64,000 nucleotides of DNA from JACKFB01 sp041389525 (GCA_041389525.1 JAWKRR010000015.1:1-64000), one strand, 5' to 3'. Shown: positions 51,001 to 59,639, counted from the first letter of the stretch. Numbers and translations are program-made. The notes: generated by a model from the sequence alone, not told the origin.

Positions 51001-51508
51001 CATCGAAGGCTTGGACTGGCGGGTTGCAGCCGGTGCCGGTGTCGCCTGAGCACGCCCGCACCTGGGGGATCGGGTAGAGGTAGTCCTCAGCGGCCGCGTT
51101 GGTGTCGCGGTGGTCGTACTGGCACCAGTAGTTCTCGATGGTTCCGGTGAGGACCTCTTTGGCGACCAGCAGCCGGGACTTCTCGTAGGTGCCCATCGGG
51201 AGGGCGGGGGAGAGGACGGAGGGCTCCTCGCAGAGCGGAGAGATGAACTCGGCCGAGGGCGTCGACGCGGTGCCGGCCTCGTATTCCATGCTCCCCGACG
51301 TATCGAGGAGGATGAGCACCATCGGCTTGACGGTGCTCGCGGGATCGAGCTGCGCGAGGGCCTCGCCGCCGAGCCCCGCGGTGGATAGTGCGAGCGCGCA
51401 GAGCGCCGCCGCGTGCGCGCCCCTCGGTGCGCGCCCGACCATGAAGCGATGCCCCCATCGCTCAGCCGCGGCGCGTAGGCCCGGCGGTCGTGACTTGGCC
51501 CGTATCAT
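48053..51508 (-). CDS. pilY1: PilY1-like pilus tip adhesin with von Willebrand A domain
   Basis: 1151 residues from ATG 51508, overlapping pilX (ATGA). The signal peptide is cut near GEALA (about 52; Met23 is an alternative start). A vWA domain opens with the MIDAS motif LLDTSGSM (69-74); VVLITDGRASQG holds the later VWA strand. Residues about 650-1100 form the PilY1 C-terminal beta-propeller (TVLYTGTHDGLIHAFRVD, GKELWAIAPQHLI, RSVLLAGYGVGGRGYIALDV, FIGDAGGRMWRLDLD, VYGTGDIDFV). An Asp-rich loop (DEDGDPLTQD) could bind calcium as in Pseudomonas PilY1. PilY1 caps the pilus with the minor pilins and mediates adhesion and surface sensing. Confidence 0.92.
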   Translation of the reverse strand: MIRAKSRPPGLRAAAERWGHRFMVGRAPRGAHAAALCALALSTAGLGGEALAQLDPASTVKPMVLILLDTSGSMEYEAGTASTPSAEFISPLCEEPSVLSPALPMGTYEKSRLLVAKEVLTGTIENYWCQYDHRDTNAAAEDYLYPIPQVRACSGDTGTGCNPPVQAFDGVFDLFRDTIKFGFMTFDSLDSNSVAASGMWSYGPDSTGFLGLNLGSRNAIWGDPNTANQWDDATNTWLYNDDDRTLNNRGQLIAPPISDDFGPIRNVNRNAQYEVNTTIGYWGTPLAPMLDDARYFLQNDISVRPFDPNDGSGDPYSNCRARTVVLITDGRASQGEGEGGYPTTLQAVIDVKNTPPTPVEVYVIGFNLAAADTSVLDQLDPDLGGPATGVYRANTATELQLALAQVLALVQPETQSRTEIAYTNATLSSVDLQYQFNAAFQADKFVPTNLNGILEQLVFQCHEECAAVSSRGSSCARDLVSIHTRLNSRINSTRKLLAVVKGEVKPLDNTLASIPLDGAEMEELFGVPQSGDLPQVDPAYFDITGHPVLSTAVLGSATDFSVQQEYMRQLIKLVRADDDTMRHEHHMGAITHTTPVIQEAPRVGQFPIRSWNKYVETPLTETGFEYAPRCRPTVLYTGTHDGLIHAFRVDHQLSAATGCTAVPSQADGDVGKELWAIAPQHLISNAHSLVGRYHFLMDGQIALRDVLMQRGNPVTADLDVEAAQWRSVLLAGYGVGGRGYIALDVTNPLAGPKVMWEIDQNRRCLEGTCSTASAGADNDFGKLGLTTSRPAFGTVFLGGEELGIAILAGGDSPDDSSNPEAGRAVYVVNLATGAKLAEFSNAAGSVFDEAGNVTTLTSAFTGSPTVYSDTPGVVSTRAFIGDAGGRMWRLDLDSTAKADWKLELFYDPYGASGPLAASTPEERQPAFGRPAVALANAGGDLVVVYGTGDIDFVSTSATVKSGFFAVQEVAGTGGRIVGEERWYNLLAAEEKATGEPLIFNSVAYFTSYIFDPLDACLKGTGRLYGLDFVANDGTPAQPIGALDEDGDPLTQDPVAYVSTGEAVPYGVQVVERPACISDISGGQTAGSPTPPGGVVRGDLELVVNVARGTGGSANMTPPNVTASQIGANSISRTLSASGEMLQSSAWGYVLY

Positions 51509-52173
51509 GTTCCCGCCTGTCGTCCGATCGTTCCGGTCGCCTGGTCACACGTCAGCGGTCCCACAAAGGTGGTCGCCCGCACTCGCTGCCACACCTCGAA
51601 CGCTGCCTCCTCGCCTGCATCGGCGAAGGTCTGGCCGACGCGCCCCTCGGCGTCGAGTCGATACTTGAAGCGGCATCGCGCTCCCTTGCCGCCGATGCTG
51701 TAGCCCACCAGCGGCTGGCGCATCCCTGTCGGCGCGACGTTCACGCGCATCTCGTAGGGAGCGACGCCCGGGCTCCCGTACGCCGTGGCCGCGGCCAGGG
51801 ACTCCGAGCCCTCGAAGCCGAAGCTCCCGCTGGCGGTCAGGTCAAACCAGTCGGTGTCCGGGACCATGTGGTCGGAGCTCCAGACCGCTTTGCCCGCCGA
51901 CGTAATCGACTCGTCGACCGACGCCACGAAGGTGTCCGCCCCGAGCGAGCTCGCGAACGCCAGCGCCGTGAACGCGCCGCCTTCGGTGACCCGAAACGCG
52001 CTCGCTCCGCGCCGCGTGTTGCCCGCGTACCCGAGCGCTGAGGACACCGACTGCACGGCGACGAACGCCACGCTGGTCAGCGCCAGCAGCACCATGAGCG
52101 CGATAATCAGCAAGGAACCCCGCTCGTTTTTGAGCGCGCGGCTGAACCGGAAGCTACGTCGAAGACCGCGCAT
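51505..52173 (-). CDS. pilX: PilX-like minor pilin
   Basis: 222 residues. ATG 52173 (GGAGG at 5 nt) is preferred over GTG 52176; the pilW stop overlaps as TGATG. After a basic leader, the hydrophobic N-terminal helix reads RGSLLIIALMVLLALTSVAF. There is no Glu at mature position 5 and no Gly-Phe cleavage pair; processing after RG is inferred. This matches the PilX/GspK-type end of the minor-pilin complex. The C-terminal globular part has one Cys pair (RCRFKYRL, TCDQATG). It is translationally coupled to pilW and pilY1. Confidence 0.85.
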   Translation of the reverse strand: MRGLRRSFRFSRALKNERGSLLIIALMVLLALTSVAFVAVQSVSSALGYAGNTRRGASAFRVTEGGAFTALAFASSLGADTFVASVDESITSAGKAVWSSDHMVPDTDWFDLTASGSFGFEGSESLAAATAYGSPGVAPYEMRVNVAPTGMRQPLVGYSIGGKGARCRFKYRLDAEGRVGQTFADAGEEAAFEVWQRVRATTFVGPLTCDQATGTIGRQAGT

Positions 52174-53375
52174 CACTGCCTCCGCGCCTGGATACTGGTG
52201 AGCGCCGTCATGATCCCGACCTCGAACACCCGGGCCGATCCGGGCGCGTTCTCATCCAACTCGAAGGCGCGCAGAGGCTCATCGACGTCGCCGCGAGGCG
52301 CGAAGGGCACGGACTCATCCTCAAATGGGGTCCGCGCCGACACCTTCACCGTCATCGAACGCAGCAGATGGCTCGCGTTGGTCGCGGTGGTGTCCAGCGT
52401 GCGTCCCGACGCCTCAAGGTCGGCGAGCGTCGCGAAGCACTGAATCTGCACCGGCACCTGCTGCATGGTGCCCGGGTCCGGCGCGGTCACGTTGAGGCAA
52501 AAGTCATAGACCTGCAGGTCCACGATGTTCTCCGCCAGGATCAGCGCTGAGCCGTCAACCACGGCCCCCGTGGGGTCCAGGTCCTCCCGGACCAAGTCGT
52601 ACTTCAGGCTGCTGGTGTCGCGGCGGACGTCATTGACCAAGCGGTATCGCCGATAGCCGATGACCGAGATCTCGCTGCCGCTGCCAAACCCGCCGACGGT
52701 CGCCACGGCGTTATTGAGGGTGACGGTCTGCAGCACGTCGGCGCCGCCGCCATTCCACGTGGCAGACGCGATCTCGATGATCTCTTCGCGGCGCGCGACG
52801 CCGTACCCCTCGATGCGCAGCATTCGGTTTGGCTGGAAGATGCGATTGAAATCATCTTCATCGCCGTCGCCACCCGCGGAGCGAGGCGTCGGGTCCCACT
52901 CGATCTGAACGTTGGTACCGTTGATGTCTTGGGCCGTGTAGGTGCGCTGGCTCCAGAAGTCGCCGAGAATTCGGATCTGCTGCGGGGCGATGTTCGCGTT
53001 CGGGGTGGGCAGCGCCACCGGCGTGTCGGGATCTGTCGCGACCATGACGGCGGTGAGCGTCTGCCCCGCGGGCGGCACCACCCACGCCTCGATGGCGGAT
53101 TGGACGGGCGAATTGAAGCCGGCGCTGCGGAGGTCGGCGCGGATCTGGCGACCCGCGGTGCGGAGCTGGCCCAGAGCGTCCAACGTCTGATTCTGTACGC
53201 GATAGCCGCGCGTGCTCTGCGAGTACATCAGGTAGATGCCGGCGGACACGATGGTGCCGACGAGCACCGCGATCATGAGCTCCAACAGCGTGAAGCCGCG
53301 CGGGCCGCGCGCAGAGCGACCTGAGTTCGACGATGGTGAGGCCCCGCGGGGCGCATCGGACATGTGCAGCCTCAT
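52173..53375 (-). CDS. pilW: PilW-like minor pilin
   Basis: 400 residues from ATG 53375, which overlaps the pilV stop (ATGA). ATG 53363, with GAGG 6 nt before it, is an alternative start. A type III prepilin peptidase site is PRG/FTLLELMIAVLVGTIV, cut after Gly27 with Glu32 at mature +5. The long globular domain is typical of PilW-family minor pilins (about 350 mature residues). It forms part of the FimT-V-W-X-PilY1 tip complex that primes pilus assembly. Confidence 0.88.
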   Translation of the reverse strand: MRLHMSDAPRGASPSSNSGRSARGPRGFTLLELMIAVLVGTIVSAGIYLMYSQSTRGYRVQNQTLDALGQLRTAGRQIRADLRSAGFNSPVQSAIEAWVVPPAGQTLTAVMVATDPDTPVALPTPNANIAPQQIRILGDFWSQRTYTAQDINGTNVQIEWDPTPRSAGGDGDEDDFNRIFQPNRMLRIEGYGVARREEIIEIASATWNGGGADVLQTVTLNNAVATVGGFGSGSEISVIGYRRYRLVNDVRRDTSSLKYDLVREDLDPTGAVVDGSALILAENIVDLQVYDFCLNVTAPDPGTMQQVPVQIQCFATLADLEASGRTLDTTATNASHLLRSMTVKVSARTPFEDESVPFAPRGDVDEPLRAFELDENAPGSARVFEVGIMTALTSIQARRQ

Positions 53376-54040
53376 CGCAGGAACGTGTTGACGGAGAGAT
53401 TGGTGGTCAGGCTCACCGAGCGGAGCTCGCCCAGCGCGCCCGAAGCGAGCTGAGCGCAATCGAGGAAGGTCTCGAGGTTCGCGGTCTCCAGAGGCCAGAC
53501 CACCTCGACCTCAGCCCGCATCGAGCGATTCGCGATGAGCCAGGTGAGTCGATAGTGCAGGCAGAAAGGCTGCTCGAGCTCTTCACTACCCGCGGTCAGC
53601 ATCGCCGCGCGGATACCCGTATTGAACGCGCCGTTCTGGTCGCCGACGACGCTGACCCGGCGATCCGTGCCCGTCCCGACGTCGCCGATGATCCACGCCG
53701 GTGCACCAGCGATCTCGCCGCCGATGGTCTGACCACCGGCTACCGCCGCCGGACCCGCGGGCAAGCCCGCGAGGTGAGGAAAGACGCCGCCATCGGCGAG
53801 ACCGCCGCCGGGCTCATCGGTCCAAGCCGAAAACTCAAGCCTCAGTTGCTCGAGGAAGTTCTCTGCCAGGTTCGTCGCCTCGATGATTCGGCGGGTGTTC
53901 GACAGCCCGCGGAGGGTCGCGACCTGCATCCCGAAGAGCGCCACAAACCCAAGGGTCGAGACGATGACGACGATCAGCACCTCAACCAGCGTGAATCCGC
54001 CAGTGCCCGCGCCTGACCGGCTGTGGAAGCGACGCCCCAT
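53372..54040 (-). CDS. pilV: PilV-like minor pilin
   Basis: 222 residues. ATG 54040 has GGGAGG about 6 nt upstream; GTG 54043 is possible. The prepilin site is GTGG/FTLVEVLIVVIVSTLGF, cut after Gly15 with Glu20 at +5. The TRRIIEATNLAENFLEQLR segment is typical of the PilV N-terminal helix. The stop overlaps the pilW start and the start overlaps the fimT stop (TGATG). It is a single minor pilin in a canonical order. Confidence 0.9.
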   Translation of the reverse strand: MGRRFHSRSGAGTGGFTLVEVLIVVIVSTLGFVALFGMQVATLRGLSNTRRIIEATNLAENFLEQLRLEFSAWTDEPGGGLADGGVFPHLAGLPAGPAAVAGGQTIGGEIAGAPAWIIGDVGTGTDRRVSVVGDQNGAFNTGIRAAMLTAGSEELEQPFCLHYRLTWLIANRSMRAEVEVVWPLETANLETFLDCAQLASGALGELRSVSLTTNLSVNTFLR

Positions 54041-54684
54041 CACGTGCCTCCCTCGCCGGCCGCGCTGCGTACGTCCTCTCCGAACGTGAATCGCACGTTG
54101 CCGCTGAAGGGAATGATGACGTTGTGCGGGATGGTGGCGGCGGTGGCCTCCACGTACTGGCGCAGCACGATGACGGCGTCGCCGGCCGCGTAGGCCGTGC
54201 CATCGTCTGCATCAGGTGCGACGGGGAGGTTGGTGGACGCGTCGACGGTCCGACCGTCCGGCGTGAAGCAGAGCACCACGGCCGACGCGGGCACGATCTC
54301 CTCGATACGCACCTGCACCACGGCGGCCTCATCGGTCTCCGCGGGGATCAGGTCATCGAGGTTGAAGGTCCGGAGCGCCGGCCCGGTGATGTCGATGGAG
54401 CCGCAGTCCGGACCCGCTCCCTGGAACAGGGTCAGCGTGCCGGCCGCGGTGCCGTCGGTCGGCACTATTTGCAGGCCGAACGCTGCGAAGGTCGTGGCGG
54501 CGCGGCTCCGACCGAGGTCCGCCATGCCGATGACACGCTGGGTCGCGTCGACGAGCGGTTGGTGGTCCGCCTTGGAGAGCACACGCGGCAACGCCACGGT
54601 GACCAGGATTCCGATCACCAAGACCACGACCATCAACTCGATAAGAGTGAAGCCGCGTCTGCTGCTTTTTGAGTTCAGGCTCAC
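54040..54684 (-). CDS. fimT: FimT/GspH-like minor pilin
   Basis: 214 residues. No ATG is available near the signal; GTG 54684 has GGAG 6 nt upstream and gives a leader MSLNSKSSRRG cut before FTLIELMVVVLVIGILVTVA (Glu16 at +5). The body matches the GspH/FimT fold: ADLGRSRAATTFAAFGLQIV for the helix end and repeated beta strands, with FGEDVRSAAG at the C-terminus. It is the first gene of the minor-pilin operon; an AT-rich patch with a possible promoter lies at 54835-54865. Confidence 0.85.
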   Translation of the reverse strand: MSLNSKSSRRGFTLIELMVVVLVIGILVTVALPRVLSKADHQPLVDATQRVIGMADLGRSRAATTFAAFGLQIVPTDGTAAGTLTLFQGAGPDCGSIDITGPALRTFNLDDLIPAETDEAAVVQVRIEEIVPASAVVLCFTPDGRTVDASTNLPVAPDADDGTAYAAGDAVIVLRQYVEATAATIPHNVIIPFSGNVRFTFGEDVRSAAGEGGT

Positions 54685-54834
54685 GCCGTACTCCGTGTGC
54701 AAGAATCGTGCAATGCCCGCGGCCGCCGCCCCGCCCCCCGGCGCCGGTGGCGACGCTCCAGCGTCCGCGCGGCTCTGCCCGCGCGATCGGAAGGCGCCGC
54801 CCCGTGGACCTCTGCGTGGTGGCTCCGCATAATT

Positions 54835-54865
54835 TGCATAGCCCTCGAACGTATTTCCCGGCCAA
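54835..54865 (-). promoter_or_regulatory. AT-rich candidate promoter for the pilin operon
   Basis: Minus strand TTGGCC (54865-54860), 19 bp spacer, TATGCA (54840-54835), inside an unusually AT-rich patch between lysA and fimT. The spacer is long, so this is weak. Confidence 0.35.
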
Positions 54866-54913
54866 CTCGACGCGTGGCAGGGTCCCGCGACCCCGCCGAC
54901 CGCACGTCTTAGT

Positions 54914-56170
54914 CTAGACGTCCATATCGGCCATCGTCTCACCTTTCATGAGATCGTCGAGTGTTTCACGGGTCCTGACGACGGTGTACTTGTCACCGTC
55001 CACGAGGACCTCGGCGGCCCGCGGACGGCTGTTGTACTGGCTCGACATGACGAATCCGTAGGCACCCACGCTGCGCATCGCGAGCAGCGATCCGTCGGTT
55101 ACATCAGGGAACGCGCGGTCGCGCGCGAAGAAGTCTCCGGTCTCGCAGATCGGGCCGACGATGTCCGCCGCGCTGCCCGCCGGCCCGCTCGGCGCCACCG
55201 TCTCGATCTGGTGGTGCGCGCCATAAAGGGCCGGCCGGATCGCGTCGTTCATGGCGGCGTCGACGACGACGAAGCGCTTGCCAGCGTTGTGCTTGGTCAG
55301 CAGCACCTTCATCAGCAGGACGCCTGCGTTGCCCGCGATGACCCGCCCGGGCTCGAGCACGATGCGCAACGGGCGGGAGCCCAGCTCGCGGAGGAGGTGC
55401 TGGGCATAGTCTGCAGGGGAGGGCGGTTCCTCATCGTTGTAGCGAATGCCAAGGCCGCCGCCGAGGTCGAGGTGTTCGATGGCGATGCCGTCGCTCGCCA
55501 ACGCATCGACCAGCGCAAGGATCCGCCGCAACGCCTCCACGATGGGCGCCAGGTCCTGGAGCTGGCTTCCGATGTGGCAGTCCACGCCGACCACCCGCAG
55601 GCCGGGCAGGGATGCCGCGAGCCGGTACGCCTCGCGCGCGTCCGCCATCGCGATGCCGAACTTGCTCGAGCGCAGGCCCGTCGAGATGTAGGGGTGCGTG
55701 CCGGCGTCCACGTCTGGATTGATGCGCAGAGACACGGGCGCGACGCAACCAGACTCTCGGGCGACGGCGTCGATAGTCCTTAGCTCTTCTATGCTTTCGG
55801 CATTGATGCAGTGCACTCCGACCGCGAGCGCGCGGGCCAACTCATCGGGGCGCTTCCCGACGCCCGAGAACACGATGCGGCTGGGCTCGCCCCCGGCCCG
55901 CAGCACGCGCTCAAGCTCGCCGACGCTGACGATGTCGAAACCGCTCCCAAGGCGGGCCAACACATTGAGCACGCCGAGATTGCTGTTGGCTTTGACCGCG
56001 AAGCAGATCAGGTGAGGCACGCTGGTCCAAGCGGCGTCAAAGACCTGGTAGTGCCGGGTCAGCGTGGCGCGGCTGTAGACGTAGGTCGGCGTCCCCACCT
56101 CGCGGGCGATGCGCGCCAGCGGGACGTCTTCGCACCAAAGCTCGCCATCGCGCCGTTGGAAGTGGTCCAT
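54914..56170 (-). CDS. lysA: Diaminopimelate decarboxylase
   Basis: 418 residues. Converts meso-diaminopimelate to L-lysine, the last step of lysine synthesis; a PLP enzyme of fold type III. Lys60 in CFAVKANSNLG binds PLP. Further features are SGFDIVSVGELERVL, HIGSQLQDLAPIVEAL, LDLGGGLGIRYNDEEPP (the Gly-rich PLP phosphate loop), EPGRVIAGNAGVLL, and the catalytic Cys of ICETGDFFARDR, with YNSRPRAAEVLVDG at the end. Length and motifs are complete. It lies 158 bp downstream of argH on the same strand; the small lptM-type lipoprotein often found between them in gammaproteobacteria is not visible. Confidence 0.96.
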   Translation of the reverse strand: MDHFQRRDGELWCEDVPLARIAREVGTPTYVYSRATLTRHYQVFDAAWTSVPHLICFAVKANSNLGVLNVLARLGSGFDIVSVGELERVLRAGGEPSRIVFSGVGKRPDELARALAVGVHCINAESIEELRTIDAVARESGCVAPVSLRINPDVDAGTHPYISTGLRSSKFGIAMADAREAYRLAASLPGLRVVGVDCHIGSQLQDLAPIVEALRRILALVDALASDGIAIEHLDLGGGLGIRYNDEEPPSPADYAQHLLRELGSRPLRIVLEPGRVIAGNAGVLLMKVLLTKHNAGKRFVVVDAAMNDAIRPALYGAHHQIETVAPSGPAGSAADIVGPICETGDFFARDRAFPDVTDGSLLAMRSVGAYGFVMSSQYNSRPRAAEVLVDGDKYTVVRTRETLDDLMKGETMADMDV

Positions 56171-56328
56171 GAGGTCAGAGCCTGTGTGGAATTGGGTGGG
56201 TGGCGTCGGCGAGACCGCAGCGTCCTCGCGCGCCCTCGCGCGCCGAAGCTGCGTCGTGATCGTGTGAGGTGTCGAACCGCGCGGCGCGCTCGCGGGCTAG
56301 CTCCGCGTGGCCGCTTCCATCGCGACGC

Positions 56329-57804
56329 TCAGTTCTGGGGCGGTGGTAGCGGCGTCCCGGCGTGGAGCGCGCGTTCGATGGCCGAGGGCCCGCCCTCTTC
56401 AAGCCGAGCGCGCAGCTCGCTGAGCTCCTGAGACGCGCGGGCGATCGACTCACGCACCCGGTTGGGCGCGGGTCCGCCAGGGATGTCGCGGCGCGCCAGG
56501 CTGCGCGCGGCGTCCAGGACCTCGAGGGCGTCGTCCCCGAATGAAGGGTGCAGCTCGCGCAGGTCGGCCAGCTCGAGATCTTCGAGGCGGCAGCCGCGCC
56601 CGATGCACAGGCCCACCGCGGCCCCCACCACGTGGTGCGCCTCGCGAAACGGCACGCCCTGCTCGACGAGGTGGTCGGCGAGGTCCGTCGCCAGCAAGAA
56701 GCCGTCGGTCAGCGCCCCCAGCATGCGGTCGGGGCGCACTCGGGTCGCCTCCAGCAGCGCCGGCAGGATGCCGATGCAGGTCCGCGCGGTCCGGAACGCG
56801 TCGATGATGGGCTCCTTGTCCTCCTGCATGTCCTTATTATAGGCCAGCGGGAGACCCTTCATCGTGACCAGCAGCGACTGCAGCGCGCCGAAGACCCGCC
56901 CCGCCTTCCCACGCAAGAGCTCGGGGATATCCGGGTTCTTCTTCTGCGGCATGAGGCTAGAGCCCGTGCAAAAGGCGTCGGACAGCTCGATGAAGCCGAA
57001 CTCCTGGGAAGCCCAGAGCACCAGCTCCTCGGCGAGCCGGCTGGTGTGGACCATCAGGATCGCGAGCGTGCTCAGGGATTCCAGGGCGGCGTCGCGATCG
57101 CTGACCCCGTCGAGGCTGTTCAGCGTGACGCCCGGCATCTCCAGCTCAGCGGCGACTCGCGAGCGGTCCAGCGGCAGCGGCGACGCGGCCAGCGCCCCCG
57201 AGCCCAGCGGGGACACCGCGGCGCGGCGCCTCGCGTCCAGTAGCCGATCCATGTCGCGCAGATACATCGCGGCGTAGGCCATCAGGTGGTGGCCGAAGGT
57301 GATGGGCTGCGCCCGCTGCAGGTGCGTGTATCCCGGCATCGGCACTTCGCAGTGCAGCATTGCCAACTCGAGCAGCGCATCGACCGTCGCGCCCAGCTCC
57401 TCGCCGAGCGCGGTGAGCTCGCGACGCAACCACAGCCTCAGATCGAGCGCGACCTGATCGTTGCGACTGCGCCCGGTGTGCAGCCGCCCGGCCGTCGGCC
57501 CTATCGCATCTGCGAGGGCGCCTTCGACATTCATGTGCACGTCTTCGCGCGCGACGGTGAACTCGAATCGACCGGCTCGGATCTCGGCCGCGATGTCGAC
57601 GAGGCCCGCCTCGATCATCGTGTGCTCTTCAGCGGCCAGCAGCCCCTGAGCGCGCAGCATTCGCGCGTGAGCGATCGAACCCGCGATGTCTTCGAGCGCC
57701 AGCACCTGGTCGAACGACACGGAGGCGTTCATCGCCTCCACCGCGGCGTGCGTCGATTCCGTGAAACGCCCGCCCCACGCCTTGCCCTTTTCGCCACCGC
57801 TCAT
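56329..57804 (-). CDS. argH: Argininosuccinate lyase
   Basis: 491 residues. Cleaves argininosuccinate to arginine and fumarate, the last step of arginine synthesis. The fumarase/aspartase-family signature GSSLMPQKKNPDIPELLRGK is present, with TGRSRNDQVALDLRLWLRRE and PGYTHLQRAQPITFGHHLMAY for the other conserved regions. Full length, with ATG 57804. Four bp separate it from the barrel gene upstream, and lysA follows, so the three are probably co-transcribed from the promoter at 59610-59639. Confidence 0.96.
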   Translation of the reverse strand: MSGGEKGKAWGGRFTESTHAAVEAMNASVSFDQVLALEDIAGSIAHARMLRAQGLLAAEEHTMIEAGLVDIAAEIRAGRFEFTVAREDVHMNVEGALADAIGPTAGRLHTGRSRNDQVALDLRLWLRRELTALGEELGATVDALLELAMLHCEVPMPGYTHLQRAQPITFGHHLMAYAAMYLRDMDRLLDARRRAAVSPLGSGALAASPLPLDRSRVAAELEMPGVTLNSLDGVSDRDAALESLSTLAILMVHTSRLAEELVLWASQEFGFIELSDAFCTGSSLMPQKKNPDIPELLRGKAGRVFGALQSLLVTMKGLPLAYNKDMQEDKEPIIDAFRTARTCIGILPALLEATRVRPDRMLGALTDGFLLATDLADHLVEQGVPFREAHHVVGAAVGLCIGRGCRLEDLELADLRELHPSFGDDALEVLDAARSLARRDIPGGPAPNRVRESIARASQELSELRARLEEGGPSAIERALHAGTPLPPPQN

Positions 57805-57808
57805 GGGC

Positions 57809-59578
57809 TTAGAACTGCATCGTCAGGCGCGTCTGCACAGTGAACGCGAACTTCGCCGCGCGGACGCGGTCACCGTTCTGGTCCAGCAGATCGAAGGCCT
57901 TGCCGGGGAAGAGGAAGCCGCTCTCGATGTCGAGGTTGAACTTGCCCTTCTCCTCGTAGAACAGACGGAGGTCGGCCTCCACGCCCAGGTGGCGCTTGTT
58001 GCCAGGGGTCCCCTCGGGGGCGAGCGCCTCGGCGACCAGGATGTCGAGCCGCGCGCCCAGGGCCTCCTCGACCGAGTCGAACACGTCGTAGGAGACGTAG
58101 GGCTTGAAGTAGACCGTGTTGGTCACGGCGCCGATGACCTCGCGGAAGAGCAACAGATCGATGTGGTAGTCGCGGTCGAACTTGAAGCCGGTGACCCGGC
58201 GGTTCGGCGAGCCGTCCTGTTCGGCCAGCACTGGGCGATCGTTGACTCCGAAGCCCTCCGCGGAGTCCCCGGTGGCTAGGCCCGCATCAAGCCCGGCCGA
58301 GATCTGACCGCGCTGGTACTCAAGCTCCATCGCGACGCCGAACTGTCGGATCTTGCGCCCCGAGTCATCGGTCGACGCGTCGTCGCTCACGTTGCCGATC
58401 TCGCCGATGAGTCCGGCCGCCTCCAGCTCGAAGCTGATGCCGCTGGTGTAGTTGAACCGCTTCTCAAAGCGCAGCCACAGGTCGGGCACGACGACCCACG
58501 CGTCGCGCGGGACCAGCGACAACCCAGGCTGGGTCTTGTTGCCGCCGTAGTTCAGATACTCATTGTACGACTCCAGCGAGAGGTCGAGCTTCTGCATCCG
58601 GAACACCGTGTACAGACCCCAATCGAACGCCGGCTTGAAGTTCTCGCGGAGGTCGATCTGCCGCTTCGCCTTCTCCGTCTCGCTCAGCGGCCGCTGGAAG
58701 ATCGCCAGCACCCACTGCTTCACGTCGTCAGCCTGCCCGAGATCCTTAGCCTGGCCGAAGAAGTTGCCTGGATCTTCGGTGGTCGCTCCCGAGTACGCGA
58801 AGTCCCACATCGGCGCGATGTAGACCCCGTAGATCTTGAGCAGCAGCATCGCGCGGTCCACGTAGTCGCCGTAGTCGGCGTCGATGCCCTGGCCGCCGTT
58901 CGCCAGCATCCCCAGGCCCCAGTGCGATGACATGCGGCCAAGGCGCAGCATGAAGGCGGGCTGCCACTCAGCGTAGGCTTCCTTTACACGGATGCCGTCG
59001 CGAAAGCTGTTCACCCCAGACTGCGGCGGCGCCTGGCTGGAGGTGAACGCCGACAGGGGCACGTCCGGCCGAGAGAGGTTGCCGTCGAAGTCGGGCGTCG
59101 ACCCGAGCACGAGGTTGTCCAGCACGTCGAAGGTCGCCGCGATCCGGATCGAGGGAGAGATGTGGAACTTGGGCTGGTACCGGAAGCGGATGTTGGCACC
59201 CGCGATCGTCTTGGCGCCGTTGGCATTCACCTGATCGGCGAACGGAGTGTCCGGATCGTTGTTGATGACGTTCTCATTGAGCGGCGCCGGGATCGAGCTG
59301 GTCCGCTGCGAGCGATCGTCCGGATTCACCGTGCCCAAATGGCCGCGCCAGAACAGATCGCCGCGGAAGCGGAAATAACCGTGGTGCTCGAGCCGCGGAT
59401 AGCTCGGGGGACGCTCGGCCTGCTTGTCGGCCCATCCACCTAATGAGGAGTCCTTCCCGGCCTCCTCAATCAGCTTCTCTAGCTCGTCGTCCACCTCGTC
59501 GGCGCCTGCGGGGCCTGCGGCGAGAGGGGCTGCGAGCGCGAGAATCAGGGCGAGTGAAATCGGGCCGACACGTCGCAT
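57809..59578 (-). CDS. Large outer-membrane beta-barrel protein
   Basis: 589 residues from ATG 59578, with AGGAG 6 nt upstream (an earlier in-frame Met at 59623 lacks a signal). The signal peptide is cut after AAGPAGA (about 25). Residues about 55-589 are long amphipathic strands with Arg/Phe pairs: HGYFRFRGDLFWRG, RFRYQPKFHISPSIRIAATF, EAYAEWQPAFMLRLGRMSSH, WGLYTVFRMQKLDLS, FELEAAGLIG and the C-terminal FTVQTRLTMQF, ending in Phe as barrels do. A LGRMSSHWGLGMLANGG motif resembles a barrel family seen in myxobacteria, but I cannot name it. Its stop is 4 bp before argH. Confidence 0.8.
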   Translation of the reverse strand: MRRVGPISLALILALAAPLAAGPAGADEVDDELEKLIEEAGKDSSLGGWADKQAERPPSYPRLEHHGYFRFRGDLFWRGHLGTVNPDDRSQRTSSIPAPLNENVINNDPDTPFADQVNANGAKTIAGANIRFRYQPKFHISPSIRIAATFDVLDNLVLGSTPDFDGNLSRPDVPLSAFTSSQAPPQSGVNSFRDGIRVKEAYAEWQPAFMLRLGRMSSHWGLGMLANGGQGIDADYGDYVDRAMLLLKIYGVYIAPMWDFAYSGATTEDPGNFFGQAKDLGQADDVKQWVLAIFQRPLSETEKAKRQIDLRENFKPAFDWGLYTVFRMQKLDLSLESYNEYLNYGGNKTQPGLSLVPRDAWVVVPDLWLRFEKRFNYTSGISFELEAAGLIGEIGNVSDDASTDDSGRKIRQFGVAMELEYQRGQISAGLDAGLATGDSAEGFGVNDRPVLAEQDGSPNRRVTGFKFDRDYHIDLLLFREVIGAVTNTVYFKPYVSYDVFDSVEEALGARLDILVAEALAPEGTPGNKRHLGVEADLRLFYEEKGKFNLDIESGFLFPGKAFDLLDQNGDRVRAAKFAFTVQTRLTMQF

Positions 59579-59609
59579 CAACTGCTCCTTAGCCACCTGG
59601 GGGCAAGGC

Positions 59610-59639
59610 TCGCTAGCAGTCACGCCGCCCGACTGTCAA
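59610..59639 (-). promoter_or_regulatory. Candidate promoter for the barrel-argH-lysA operon
   Basis: Minus strand TTGACA (59639-59634), 18 bp spacer, TAGCGA (59615-59610), with a TGC just before the -10 that may act as an extended -10. Confidence 0.5.

Noticed and set aside
56171..56328. Small lptM-like lipoprotein between argH and lysA
   Set aside because: The only ATG-initiated frame there is 7 codons long and there is no lipobox.
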